A stretch of DNA of 30,955 nucleotides from an uncultured Bacteroides sp. (GTDB lineage Bacteria > Bacteroidota > Bacteroidia > Bacteroidales > Bacteroidaceae): positions 1 through 30,955 of the forward strand of contig USSR01000010.1 of the NCBI GenBank assembly GCA_900557355.1, written 5' to 3'. The position numbers and the translations under genes were made by a program. A model generated the notes under the pieces. That model was not told the DNA's origin, made no database searches, and saw only the letters and a list, made by a program, of their open reading frames with translations. This document shows positions 1 to 7,542 of the stretch, piece after piece; position 1 is the stretch's first letter, and each line of letters opens with the position of its first letter.

Positions 1-139
1 GAGCTTCCACCTGCGGTTCTGCCAATTCTTGCTGTTTTGCTTTTTCGTAAGCTTTCTTATAGGCACTTTCGCTGGATTTACAAGATGCAAATGCTAGCAC
101 CAAGCATACTCCCATTCCTAATACGACTAATTTTTTCAT
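1..139 (-). CDS. Small lipoprotein, N-terminal part (gene runs off the left edge)
   Basis: Only the first 46 codons are in the window. The ATG at 137-139 opens a lipoprotein signal peptide: two lysines, a hydrophobic stretch and FASC with the acylated cysteine at residue 20. A polar, Lys/Glu/Ala-rich segment follows (SESAYKKAYEKAKQQE). This places the protein on the periplasmic side of the envelope, anchored by lipid. From memory the opening resembles small SPOR-domain lipoproteins of Bacteroides, which bind denuded peptidoglycan, but the SPOR domain itself would lie outside the window, so that identity is a guess. The gene shares its strand with the upstream SDR gene, with 115 bases between them. 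Confidence 0.7.
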   Translation of the reverse strand, partial: MKKLVVLGMGVCLVLAFASCKSSESAYKKAYEKAKQQELAEPQVEA

Positions 140-254
140 AATCCTATACTCTGTTTTAATTAATAATTCAATATTCTCGTCTATTATATTTAGTTTCGGG
201 CAACAAAATAATAGAAATTTTATCATCCGGCAAAGAAATCCGTCAAAAAAACGT

Positions 255-1025
255 CTATTCCGGCTTCTTCTTATACGAAATAGTGCCTGTTGCCTGATAA
301 GTAGGCATCAAAAGTACCTCCGCAATCTGAATATGTGCAGGAGCCGACGCGGCAAAATAAACCGTTTCTGCAATGTCATCTCCCGTCAACGGACGAATCC
401 CTTTATAAAAATTATCGGCAGCTTCCTTATCTCCCCGATAACGCACCACTGTAAAGTTTGTCTCCACCATTCCCGGTTTGACATTCGTCACTCTCAATGG
501 AGTATCCACCAGATCAATCCGGAGTCCGTCCGAAAGAGCCTTCACGGCAGCTTTCGTTGCGCAATACACACTTCCGCCCGGATAAGCGGCATCCCCCGCA
601 ATAGATCCTATATTAATAATATGTCCGCGTCCGCGTTCCACCATACCGGGCACCACCAAACGCGTCATAGCCAACAGTCCCCTTATATTCGTATCGATCA
701 TGATATCCCATTCATCCAGGCTACCCTCGAATTCCTTATCCACACCGATCACCAGTCCGGCGTTGTTCACCAACACATCAATCGCCTTCCATTCTTCGGG
801 TAATGATTCCAAAGAGGCGGCAGCCAATTTCCGGTCGCGCACATCAAAAGGCAATATATAAACCCGGACACCATACGCCCCTTCCAGTTCAGCTTTCAGT
901 TCTTCCAGTTTCGATACGGTACGGGCATTCAGAATCAGATTCCATCCCTCCCTCGCAAATTTACGGGCACAACCCTCACCAATTCCGCTACTGGCGCCAG
1001 TTATAAAAACAATCTTAGCTTCCAT
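255..1025 (-). CDS. SDR family NAD(P)-dependent oxidoreductase (YdfG-like)
   Basis: Short-chain dehydrogenase/reductase of classical length (256 aa). Seen in the sequence: the cofactor motif TGASSGIG at residues 9-16, NNAG in the middle, and the catalytic pattern Ser ... YCATK with the active-site Tyr and Lys. It resembles the YdfG/serine 3-dehydrogenase branch, whose members oxidise 3-hydroxy acids such as L-allo-threonine or reduce malonate semialdehyde; the substrate here cannot be read from sequence. An in-frame start 10 codons further upstream exists, but the ATG at 1023-1025 places the beta strand and TGxxxGIG at the usual distance from the N-terminus, so I chose it. A Bacteroides -7 box lies upstream at 1053-1060. 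It appears monocistronic and unrelated to the polysaccharide locus. Confidence 0.9.
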   Translation of the reverse strand: MEAKIVFITGASSGIGEGCARKFAREGWNLILNARTVSKLEELKAELEGAYGVRVYILPFDVRDRKLAAASLESLPEEWKAIDVLVNNAGLVIGVDKEFEGSLDEWDIMIDTNIRGLLAMTRLVVPGMVERGRGHIINIGSIAGDAAYPGGSVYCATKAAVKALSDGLRIDLVDTPLRVTNVKPGMVETNFTVVRYRGDKEAADNFYKGIRPLTGDDIAETVYFAASAPAHIQIAEVLLMPTYQATGTISYKKKPE

Positions 1026-1052
1026 TATGTTTTGATTTACAATATTCGAAAA

Positions 1053-1060
1053 CAAAAGTA
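1053..1060 (-). promoter_or_regulatory. Bacteroides-type -7 promoter box for the SDR gene
   Basis: On the minus strand these bases read TACTTTTG, a perfect match to the Bacteroides TAnnTTTG box, 28 bases before the chosen ATG. No convincing TTG-type -33 box stands out. A 16-base inverted repeat (1066-1081) sits directly upstream of it. Confidence 0.5.
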
Positions 1061-1065
1061 CGCCT

Positions 1066-1081
1066 TAACCTTCAAAGGTTA
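1066..1081. repeat. Inverted repeat, 7-base arms, upstream of the SDR gene
   Basis: TAACCTT and AAGGTTA are separated by CA, giving a 16-base dyad beginning five bases upstream of the SDR -7 box. The position would suit an operator for a dimeric regulator, but no regulator gene is adjacent and the role is inferred from position alone. Confidence 0.35.
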
Positions 1082-1185
1082 GCTACGAAAGTCAGTTAAA
1101 TAAGATTAAACCATAAAAGAAAAAAAGAATTATAAAACGTAGCAAAAAATTTCAGTTTTCACGAACAACCTTTCCATAAAAATGT

Positions 1186-1193
1186 TATATTTG
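1186..1193 (+). promoter_or_regulatory. Bacteroides-type -7 promoter box for the YtxH operon
   Basis: TATATTTG matches TAnnTTTG exactly and ends 32 bases before the YtxH ATG. It is the best promoter candidate for the three-gene plus-strand operon 1226-2091. The -33 region is poorly conserved. Confidence 0.55.
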
Positions 1194-1225
1194 TTGTATC
1201 ATAATCATTTTAAACATTATACATT

Positions 1226-1435
1226 ATGAAAGGATTGAATGTTTTAGCAGCTTTTCTGGGTGGTGCAGCCGTAGGTGCAGCCCTTGGTATTTTATTTGCT
1301 CCTGAAAAGGGAGAAGATACCCGTCATAAAATCGCAGAGATTCTTCGTAAAAAAGGAATCAAGCTTAATCGCAGTGAAATGGAAACTCTCGTTGACGAGA
1401 TCGCTGCCGAGATGAAGGGAGAAATAGCAGAATAA
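1226..1435 (+). CDS. YtxH domain-containing protein
   Basis: Small 69-aa protein with one N-terminal hydrophobic helix rich in Gly and Ala (residues about 5-25), the ILFAPEKGEDTR signature that defines YtxH proteins, then a charged helical tail. YtxH family members are small membrane-associated proteins, often induced by stress in Firmicutes and common in Bacteroidota; the biochemical role is unknown. It is first in a plus-strand operon with a holin-like membrane protein 32 bases downstream and a small conserved protein after that, an arrangement that suggests a joint envelope or stress function. Length and motif agree with the family and the start is unambiguous. Confidence 0.85.
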   Translation: MKGLNVLAAFLGGAAVGAALGILFAPEKGEDTRHKIAEILRKKGIKLNRSEMETLVDEIAAEMKGEIAE

Positions 1436-1467
1436 GTGAGTAACCAAAGACTAAAAACAGAGCGACC

Positions 1468-1830
1468 ATGTTTGCAGACGATAAAAGTATTGAGAATTTT
1501 CAGCAGTTGTTTTTCGAGTTCAAGAAATATCTGGAGCTTCAAAAAGAATATACCAAATTAGAATTGACGGAGAAGTTAACCATACTTTTTTCCACGTTAA
1601 TTATGATATTAGTACTTATTATCCTTGGCATGGTTGCCCTGTTTTATCTGCTTTTTGCTCTTGCTTATATATTGGAGCCTTTAGTGGGCGGTCTGATGTC
1701 GAGTTTCGCCATCATAGCAGGCATCAATGTTGTTCTCATCGCCCTGGTTATTATTTTCCGCAAGCAGCTCATCATTTCTCCGATGGTGAACTTCCTCGCT
1801 AATTTATTTTTAACTGATTCAAATAAATAA
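1468..1830 (+). CDS. Phage holin family / YqjE-like inner membrane protein
   Basis: 120-aa integral membrane protein. An amphipathic, charged N-terminal helix (about residues 5-40) is followed by two strongly hydrophobic helices (about 43-70 and 78-98) joined by a short polar turn, then a short tail. This matches the YqjE / Holin-X (DUF1469) family, small two-helix membrane proteins that are usually chromosomal rather than phage-borne despite the name. It lies between YtxH and the 85-aa gene; in proteobacteria, YqjE-like proteins are likewise encoded next to small helical partners (YqjD/YqjK type), which supports the assignment. The molecular function is not established. Confidence 0.75.
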   Translation: MFADDKSIENFQQLFFEFKKYLELQKEYTKLELTEKLTILFSTLIMILVLIILGMVALFYLLFALAYILEPLVGGLMSSFAIIAGINVVLIALVIIFRKQLIISPMVNFLANLFLTDSNK

Positions 1831-1833
1831 ATT

Positions 1834-2091
1834 ATGAATGCGCAGACCCCGCAGAAATTTACATTAGAAGAGATTGCCGAACGTAAAAAGAAGCTTTTAA
1901 ATGAAATCCATGCTCAAAAAAAGGCCATGACAGCTACTACACGCGAAATATTCGCCCCGCTTGCTCCGGCAACCAACAAGGCGGATGCACTCATGCGTTC
2001 GTTCAATACCGGTATGGCTGTATTTGATGGCGTAGTGATGGGAATCAAGATTATGCGGAAGATACGGGCGTATTTTAGAAATTTGAGATAA
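1834..2091 (+). CDS. Conserved small protein of unknown function, third gene of the YtxH operon
   Basis: 85-aa protein starting 3 bases after the holin-like gene, so it is translationally linked to it. It has a charged N-terminal helix (about residues 9-35, rich in Lys/Glu), a central segment with Pro/Ala, then a moderately hydrophobic stretch with Gly and Met (about 58-75) ending in a basic tail (RKIRAYFRNLR). I do not recognise a named family. By position and shape it could be the counterpart of the YqjK-type partner in proteobacterial yqjDEK operons, but that is inference. It ends 7 bases from the converging HepT gene, so any terminator must be shared or absent. Confidence 0.65.
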   Translation: MNAQTPQKFTLEEIAERKKKLLNEIHAQKKAMTATTREIFAPLAPATNKADALMRSFNTGMAVFDGVVMGIKIMRKIRAYFRNLR

Positions 2092-2098
2092 AAACCAT

Positions 2099-2491
2099 TT
2101 AGTCAATCGCTTGATTGGATATTTTCAAATCGTCTATGATTTGTTGCAACACATCTTTTAACTTCGGCAAATCATGTTTTATCACGTCATAAACAATTTC
2201 AGCATCTAAATCAAAATAATGATGTGCGATTATATCCCTCATTCCCATTACACCTTTCCAATCCATCTCTGGATAGAAAGATAATAACTTTTTATCTGTT
2301 AATTTATCAACACCTTTCACTCCTTCACCGATGGCTATTAATAACATACAAGTACTCTCTAGTCTTTCCATTCCGGATGGAGTCAATAAATAAAAAGAAG
2401 GGGAAGTAATAGTTTCCGAGTTCGCTAATATCCTTTCCACCGTTTGGAAAATTTTCTTTAGCAATGATTCTATTATCTGACTTTTACACAT
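2099..2491 (-). CDS. HepT-like HEPN ribonuclease toxin (DUF86)
   Basis: Toxin of a type VII HepT/MntA toxin-antitoxin pair. The protein is helical, about 130 aa, and carries the HEPN active-site motif Rx4HxY (RDIIAHHY) near residues 85-92. In characterised pairs (Shewanella, Aphanizomenon) HepT is an RNase and its motif tyrosine is AMPylated by the MntA partner. An in-frame ATG 9 bases further upstream (2500) is possible; I chose the ATG at 2489-2491 because it overlaps the antitoxin stop by 8 bases, the usual coupling. It converges with the plus-strand operon ending at 2091. Family confidence is high; activity in this strain is inferred. Confidence 0.85.
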   Translation of the reverse strand: MCKSQIIESLLKKIFQTVERILANSETITSPSFYLLTPSGMERLESTCMLLIAIGEGVKGVDKLTDKKLLSFYPEMDWKGVMGMRDIIAHHYFDLDAEIVYDVIKHDLPKLKDVLQQIIDDLKISNQAID

Positions 2492-2777
2492 AAATTCCAT
2501 CTTTATTGATACACCCTCTCAATAATTCATCCATATTATTTCGCAACCGAACCAGATCAACAGGGCATTTCAATAGTTTTTCCAATTCTTCTTTAATATG
2601 AACTAAAGTAAAGATAGAAGGTCTATCAATTTCAACACAAATATCGACATCACTACCCTCATGTTGTTCACCACGAGCAACGGAGCCAAATATCCCCATG
2701 CGAGAAATACCATATTTAGCAGCATTCTTGCGCATATACTCACGAAGCAAAGATAAGTATTCTACAGTAGTCAACAT
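2484..2777 (-). CDS. MntA-like minimal nucleotidyltransferase antitoxin
   Basis: 97-aa minimal nucleotidyltransferase. The motif GSx10DxD is complete: Gly31-Ser32, then Asp43 and Asp45 (GSVARG ... SDVDI), with a further acidic strand near residue 75 (VDLVRL). In known systems this enzyme transfers AMP from ATP onto the HxY tyrosine of HepT and so silences the toxin. It is the upstream gene of the pair and overlaps the toxin start, as expected for antitoxin-first translation. All motif residues are present, so both partners look intact. The pair lies at the junction between chromosomal housekeeping genes and the polysaccharide locus, a common place for such modules. Confidence 0.85.
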   Translation of the reverse strand: MLTTVEYLSLLREYMRKNAAKYGISRMGIFGSVARGEQHEGSDVDICVEIDRPSIFTLVHIKEELEKLLKCPVDLVRLRNNMDELLRGCINKDGIYV

Positions 2778-3182
2778 AATAAATTGCTTTTATCTATATT
2801 ACAAAGAAATGCATTTTCTTTCAAAAACACAATAGATAATCAATAAAAAATATTCTAATTCTTTCTATTATACAAAACTAGAAATCTGAATATTATCTTT
2901 AATCAATAAGCATGGTATTAAAAAAACAATATATCAACGATCTTCACAGACAGTTGATATATTTAGAATACATATCAGCATTTTGCCAATATGAGGGGAC
3001 AGATCAGGAATATACCGCTGTATTTTTCCCAACCTGCAGAATGTAGGGGATTCATGTGTGTAGCATGAAGTTAGGGACCTACATATTTCGTTATATTATA
3101 GGCTAATAATCTTCAGAAGTTTATTTTTAGAAAGTGGCTAGTTGATCAACACAAATCAACGATCAATCTCATTTAATTACCA
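2778..3182. other. AT-rich intergenic stretch with no convincing gene
   Basis: About 400 bases between the end of the polysaccharide operon and the TA pair. It contains one short plus-strand frame (2912-3046, 44 codons) with weak start context and no recognisable family, and a 10-base perfect palindrome GTTGATCAAC at 3141-3150. I see no clear stem-loop plus T-run terminator for the operon, no tRNA and no repeat array. The 3' end of the operon transcript probably lies here. Confidence 0.5.
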
Positions 3183-3938
3183 TTATCCTTTCAATAATGC
3201 CAACACAAACTGTGGTACTTTCCATGCCATCTTCTCTAATTTAGTCAGAGTAGGCCATAGACCGTGAGAGGAGTACACTCTAATGTCTTCTCCCCACATT
3301 TTCTTACGCTTAGCACTATCGGTAGAAAGCCCTCCCATGCGCATACGTACAACATACTCTTTCAAATAAGTAACAGAAAGTCCGCCCGTCATCAGATAAC
3401 GCACCAACAGTTCACTATCCGCAGCAATCTTATAACTTTCGTTATAAAGACCTAGTCTCATCATTACCTCGCGGCGAATATAACAAGTAGGATGTAATGG
3501 AAGCCAGCCATGACGTACCTTCCATAAACGATAATCACCGCCAATCCAGTTACGTACTACCTTGTCTGTATTATCAGGATTCACAAAAAGTCCATCACCA
3601 TACAGAAAATCTGCTCGAGTAGTCTTCATGTGTTCCACAATGCGGCTTATGACCCCATTATCATAGAAGAAATCATCCGAATGTAGTAATCCGATTACAT
3701 CACCTGTAGCCACACGAATTCCCTTATTAATGGCTTCATACATTCCATGATCAGGCTCCGAGATAATAGTTGAGATACGACCTTCATATTCTCTAATAAT
3801 CTCTAACGAACCATCCGTACTCGCCCCATCTACAACAATAAACTCTATGTCATTATAGTCCTGTGCCAATACGCTCTCTATGGCATCACGAATCGTCGCC
3901 GCACGATTAAAGCACGACGTTATTATAGATACTTTCAT
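3183..3938 (-). CDS. Glycosyltransferase family 2 (WcaA/WbbD-like), last gene of the operon
   Basis: 251-aa GT-A fold enzyme, close to the shortest functional GT2 length. N-terminal strand VSIITSCFNR, nucleotide-binding VVDGASTDGS (about residues 35-45), and the metal-binding acidic motif HSDD near residue 88, all in the usual order; no membrane helices except a short hydrophobic end. The DHGMYEAINKG segment is typical of colanic-acid type WcaA/WbbD-like transferases. It should add one sugar to the lipid-linked repeat unit at the cytoplasmic face. Donor and linkage cannot be read from sequence. It follows the GT2 gene at 3981 by 42 bases and closes the operon. Confidence 0.88.
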   Translation of the reverse strand: MKVSIITSCFNRAATIRDAIESVLAQDYNDIEFIVVDGASTDGSLEIIREYEGRISTIISEPDHGMYEAINKGIRVATGDVIGLLHSDDFFYDNGVISRIVEHMKTTRADFLYGDGLFVNPDNTDKVVRNWIGGDYRLWKVRHGWLPLHPTCYIRREVMMRLGLYNESYKIAADSELLVRYLMTGGLSVTYLKEYVVRMRMGGLSTDSAKRKKMWGEDIRVYSSHGLWPTLTKLEKMAWKVPQFVLALLKG

Positions 3939-3980
3939 AAAATTTTATTATACATCAAAGACCCTACACATATTAAAAGA

Positions 3981-4880
3981 TCATAGGAATTTCTCTTTCA
4001 AATATGTCTTTATCATTTCTTCATTCCACCCACATTGCTTCTTCAATTCATACACCTTTGCATCTACCAGCATTCTGTACCAAAAACCTTGTAAGATGTG
4101 CCAAATGAAACCTTCTTTTCCATCAAGAAACCCGCCTTTCAAAATATAACGGATAGTAAAGTTGACAAAAGGTCGTATGAAAAGAGGTGACTTAATGTAT
4201 TTTATTTTTAGCCAACGTTTGCGTTGCTCCTCCATCCCAAAAAGTTTAGGAACTACTTCCTGTGCTTTAGCATCCATAGCATACTCCATCATCAGCATAT
4301 CAGCCATTTCACGAGTTGCATACCCGTTATGCTTTTCCGTCCACCAAGTCAAATTATTAAGATTGGCATCCACCTGATTACCTTCATTCACAGTAATCGC
4401 TTTACCATCAAAGAGGCGGATATGCTCATCCATCCATCGATTTTCACAGTCACCATGTCCCTTACGAAACACCTTTAAGTGATATGATGGATACCATCCT
4501 CCATGTAATAACGGACGCCCCATGAAGTCTATACGTTTGCGCACATAAACACCATTTACATCCACATCACACTGCGCCAATGTTCTCTTCATGGAATCAC
4601 CTAAGTTACCTTCTAAGAACTCGTCAGCATCAATGCGCCAAATCCATTCCGACTGAATATCACATTCATACACCCCATAATTAAACTGCGTGGCATAGTT
4701 TTTCCATGGATTCTTATAAACCCGTGCACCCATACTTTCAGCTAGTTCACACGTATTATCCGTACTCAAAGAATCCACTACAATCACTTCATCACACACA
4801 TCTTGTAATGACTCTATGCAACGCACAATATGTTTTGCCTCATTCTTAGTAAGAATGATGGCAGCAATAGAATTATTCAT
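3981..4880 (-). CDS. Glycosyltransferase family 2, WaaE/LgtF-like
   Basis: 299-aa GT2 enzyme of the WaaE/KdtX/LgtF branch: AAIILTKNEAKHI at the N-terminus, VVDSLSTDNT nucleotide-binding loop near residue 35, the NYATQFNYG segment and the acidic DADE motif (IDADEFLEG, about 83-91). Characterised branch members transfer glucose beta-1,4 to heptose in LPS cores. That is suggestive here because the operon also makes GDP-heptose, but the acceptor is inferred. The C-terminal half has the aromatic and basic residues expected for membrane association. It lies 12 bases after the frameshifted acyltransferase and 42 before the final GT2. Confidence 0.87.
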   Translation of the reverse strand: MNNSIAAIILTKNEAKHIVRCIESLQDVCDEVIVVDSLSTDNTCELAESMGARVYKNPWKNYATQFNYGVYECDIQSEWIWRIDADEFLEGNLGDSMKRTLAQCDVDVNGVYVRKRIDFMGRPLLHGGWYPSYHLKVFRKGHGDCENRWMDEHIRLFDGKAITVNEGNQVDANLNNLTWWTEKHNGYATREMADMLMMEYAMDAKAQEVVPKLFGMEEQRKRWLKIKYIKSPLFIRPFVNFTIRYILKGGFLDGKEGFIWHILQGFWYRMLVDAKVYELKKQCGWNEEMIKTYLKEKFL

Positions 4881-5734
4881 AAAACTGGATGATTACACTT
4901 GGCATACTTTCTCCCATGTTATTCGATCTTCCTTAAAAAGCAAGGAAAACAAATTGGAAGAGCATTTTAGAAAATATGCTATTAGAAATATTACAATATA
5001 AGTAAGGAGTATATTCCAAGGAAAAATGTCATTAAACCTATCAGTAAATAGTGCGTATTGCACCATATATACTTCAAGCGTCAAAGTTGAAATAAAATAG
5101 ACAGGTCTACCCATCCATGATTTATCTAATATACGAGCTACTTTCGCCGCATCACAGAACACAAACAACCAGTAGATAGTAGATAATAGTGGCATTAATG
5201 ATATCAGTTGAAACCTGCATAACGTAGAATCCAATTTGTAACTTCCCATACATACATAATATAGCCCTACCGAAATTATGGTATATACTCCTGCACGCAG
5301 AGGAGTACGTTCTTTCCTTTTACTAATAGCTGTCATAGCCCCTAGCAACATAAAAAGGAAATAATAAACCCTCATAAAAGAAACATCCGCATACATAACA
5401 GATTTTGTATAGTCCAACAGCCAAATACTACTCAAGGCTATGACAACAAAGAAAATCGTAAAAACCCACTTTAGATGATTCATAAAAAAAGTCCGTATTA
5501 TATAAAAGATAACATAATAAACCATGATGCAAGGAACAAACCAATAACGAGGAGGAATAATTAATTCCTCAACATACCAGTTCCAATCAAAAAAGAGACT
5601 AGAGAGCAAAGCCCACATAATTATAGTAGGATAAATACGATTTATTCTACGTTTGTACCAATTAGGAAAATTATCAGTTCTTCCTAAAAACAATGTAAAA
5701 CCGGAACAAAAAAAGAACAAGCCATCACCTATGG

Positions 5735-5743
5735 CCCCCCCCC
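5735..5743 (-). repeat. Poly-G9 tract (coding strand) in an acyltransferase gene
   Basis: Nine consecutive C on the plus strand, that is nine G in the coding strand. Eight would keep the acyltransferase in frame, so this is the base that switches it off. It is the longest homopolymer G/C run in the window. Confidence 0.85.
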
Positions 5744-5842
5744 GTCACTAACCCACCATATTGAGGAAACAACAGCCCCATGTGGGAATAGGTAATCAAT
5801 AAGGCGGCTAAGAATTTCAAGAGAATAACGCCCCTGTTTTTA

Positions 5843-5850
5843 CCCCCCCC
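5843..5850 (-). repeat. Poly-G8 tract (coding strand) near the start of the acyltransferase
   Basis: Eight G in codons 12-14 (Gly-Gly-Gly), in frame with the GTG start. It is a second potential slippage site in the same gene, 92 bases upstream of the G9 tract. Confidence 0.75.
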
Positions 5851-5879
5851 TATTTGGTTATAATAATTTACAATTAAAG

Positions 5880-6425
5880 TCACTTAATTTTTCTCTTTTT
5901 AATAAATTTGGCAGGATTTCCTCCCACCATAGTCCATGGTTCTACATCTTTAATCACTACTGCGCGGGCCGCGCATACAGCCCCTTCCCCTACCGTTGCT
6001 CCTTGACCAACGAAAACTTCGGCACACACCCAAGCTCTATCCCCAATCACTATCGGAGCATCTGTTTGATGATGATGCGGGTCGGTAATATCGTGCCCTG
6101 CCGTGCAAAGGAAAGCCCGTTGACTAACTGTAGCATTACGTCCAATACGTACCAATACTGTATTGTAGCAATCTACCCCCTCTGCCAAGCAAGCATAATC
6201 ATCCATTATTAACAGCCACGGCTGAAACACGTGGGCGGTGGCATACACCATCGCTGTAGATGCGATCTTTGCGCCAAATGCACGAAGCAACATACGTTTC
6301 CATCCCATTGCCATAGAGCGAGGAAACGGACGGGCAAGACAAGTCCAAACCATACTCCATACCAATCTGCGAAATTTATTCCTCTTAGAATATGGAGTTT
6401 TAAATTCCATCAAATCCTTTTTCAT
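5880..6425 (-). CDS. WcaF-like hexapeptide-repeat acetyltransferase
   Basis: 181-aa left-handed beta-helix acyltransferase, the usual length for colanic-acid WcaF relatives. A basic, aromatic N-terminus (about residues 10-50) is followed by hexapeptide repeats (about 60-165). The active-site loop reads CTAGHDITDP with the probable catalytic His, then IGDRAWVCAEVFVGQGATVGEGAV and the closing VGGNPAKFIKKR. It should use acetyl-CoA to O-acetylate a sugar of the repeat unit in the cytoplasm, probably as a trimer. Its start overlaps the stop of the upstream GT4 gene (ATGA) and its stop overlaps the GTG of the downstream acyltransferase. No damage is seen. Confidence 0.87.
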   Translation of the reverse strand: MKKDLMEFKTPYSKRNKFRRLVWSMVWTCLARPFPRSMAMGWKRMLLRAFGAKIASTAMVYATAHVFQPWLLIMDDYACLAEGVDCYNTVLVRIGRNATVSQRAFLCTAGHDITDPHHHQTDAPIVIGDRAWVCAEVFVGQGATVGEGAVCAARAVVIKDVEPWTMVGGNPAKFIKKRKIK

Positions 6426-7513
6426 AAAATTGATTTATACATTTCCACAAATTCCTCTGCCACCTTACGTACCGAATACTTCTCCTCTACCAGTTTACGA
6501 CCATTACATCCCATCATCTCCAACTCATTTTCAGTAAGCGATAAAAAGTTACGAAGTGCTTGTACGGTTGCCTCTGTACCTACTTTCGTCCACCAGCCAC
6601 ACCGCCGACTTTCTAACTCACTCCATGGTGTGCCCGTTGTTGTTATCACAGGTGTACCACTAGCCAATGCCTCTGCCACCACAATACCAAAATTCTCGCT
6701 GTGTGTAGGTAATATAAAAAGATCCGCTTGACGGAATAGTTCCCATTTACGCTTGCCATATACACCACCTTCAAAGATGACTAGTTTCGATATACCAAGA
6801 CGTTCTGTTAATTGCTTTAACTCATCAATGTAGCTAGCATCTCCTTCACCAGCAATACGTATCACGTACCCCTCTATCTGTTCCCTCAATTGAGCAACTG
6901 CCTCAAGAAGAAAGTTAATCCCCTTCTTCACATGTACACGACTCAAGAAAAGAATCTCCTTATTCCGCTTCCATGATGACTTCATCTCTATATCCTCCAC
7001 ATCAATACCGTTAGCAATGATCTTAATCCTATCGTTATAGCCCAACTTCAGTAAATTCTCCTTCTCGCTCTCTGCAGTAGCGTGCAATACATCCGCCCTC
7101 ATCACTGCCGCCTTTTGATAAAACCACAATGCCGGTAACTTACGAGTCCAATAATGTCGCTTCATAATCCACGGTTCCAACATTCCATGCGGAGTAAGTA
7201 CCACTTTATATCCTAGATCCTGCACCCACTTTTGTATGAAAGCACAAGCCGGTATCCAACAGCAATTCACATGCACTACATCAGGTTGTATCTCGTGCAG
7301 CAAAAATGTCCATTGACGATTCATTTCTAAAGGATGGCACATGGATGCCACATTGTGCACCTCACAGTTTTCCATTTTCATAGGATTGTTACTGGTATGA
7401 CTCACCACATGAAGTTCCACAAGTTTTCCTAACTCCTTAGCAAGTAATTGCATATAAGCAGCTGTCCCCCCCGATGCCCGATCTAAGCTGGGAATATAAT
7501 GAATTATTTTCAT
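6422..7513 (-). CDS. Glycosyltransferase family 4 (GT-B)
   Basis: 363-aa retaining GT-B glycosyltransferase. The N-terminal domain has the glycine-rich loop DRASGGTAAYMQ (about residues 12-23, encoded partly by a G7 run). The C-terminal domain carries ILFLSRVHVKKG, and the donor-binding segment THSENFGIVVAEALASGTPVI with the spaced Glu pair of GT4 enzymes (about residues 275-296). It is a cytoplasmic, peripheral enzyme that transfers a nucleotide-activated sugar to the growing lipid-linked oligosaccharide; specificity is unknown. It begins 29 bases after the acyltransferase at 7543 and overlaps the WcaF-like gene by 4 bases. Confidence 0.9.
   Translation of the reverse strand: MKIIHYIPSLDRASGGTAAYMQLLAKELGKLVELHVVSHTSNNPMKMENCEVHNVASMCHPLEMNRQWTFLLHEIQPDVVHVNCCWIPACAFIQKWVQDLGYKVVLTPHGMLEPWIMKRHYWTRKLPALWFYQKAAVMRADVLHATAESEKENLLKLGYNDRIKIIANGIDVEDIEMKSSWKRNKEILFLSRVHVKKGINFLLEAVAQLREQIEGYVIRIAGEGDASYIDELKQLTERLGISKLVIFEGGVYGKRKWELFRQADLFILPTHSENFGIVVAEALASGTPVITTTGTPWSELESRRCGWWTKVGTEATVQALRNFLSLTENELEMMGCNGRKLVEEKYSVRKVAEEFVEMYKSIL
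7466..7472 (-). repeat. Poly-G7 run in a GT4 gene
   Basis: Seven G on the coding strand in the Ser-Gly-Gly codons of the GT4 glycine-rich loop. It is in frame. Gly-Gly is functionally required at this position, so the run may be simple codon choice, but it belongs to the series of G runs in this operon. Confidence 0.5.
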
Positions 7514-7542
7514 GAAAATATAATATTAACTAACAAAACATA

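Larger units (their letters stand above)
4893..5883 (-). pseudogene. Acyltransferase 3 family O-acyltransferase, out of frame at a G9 tract
   Basis: Integral membrane acyltransferase (OafA/YrhL type), which would O-acetylate a sugar of the polysaccharide. The reading frame is split. From a GTG at 5881-5883, which overlaps the upstream WcaF-like stop as GTGA, the protein runs through a first G8 tract and reads LKFLAALLITYSH, the usual first helix with its conserved His. At the second tract (5735-5743, nine G on the coding strand) it loses frame and stops at 5725-5727 after 52 residues. The rest of the protein (FFFCSGFTLFLGR onward, many hydrophobic helices) is open in the other frame to 4893. 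With eight G the gene would be 990 bases, 329 aa, reading TGGAIGDG across the tract. It is either phase-off or a homopolymer error; the remainder shows no further damage. Confidence 0.8.

Noticed and set aside
333..803. Long plus-strand frame opposite the SDR gene
   Set aside because: Antisense shadow of a well-supported gene. Its translation is rich in His, Arg and Ser with no domain pattern.
2912..3046. Plus-strand frame of 44 codons beginning MVLKKQYINDL in the AT-rich gap
   Set aside because: Short, no recognisable family, no clear ribosome site or promoter box. Not enough to call a gene.
3141..3150. GTTGATCAAC palindrome after the last operon gene as a terminator
   Set aside because: Only five base pairs with no loop and no following T run, so it does not look like an intrinsic terminator.
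6231..6731. Plus-strand frame opposite the WcaF-like and GT4 genes
   Set aside because: Shadow of two well-supported minus-strand genes; no domain seen.
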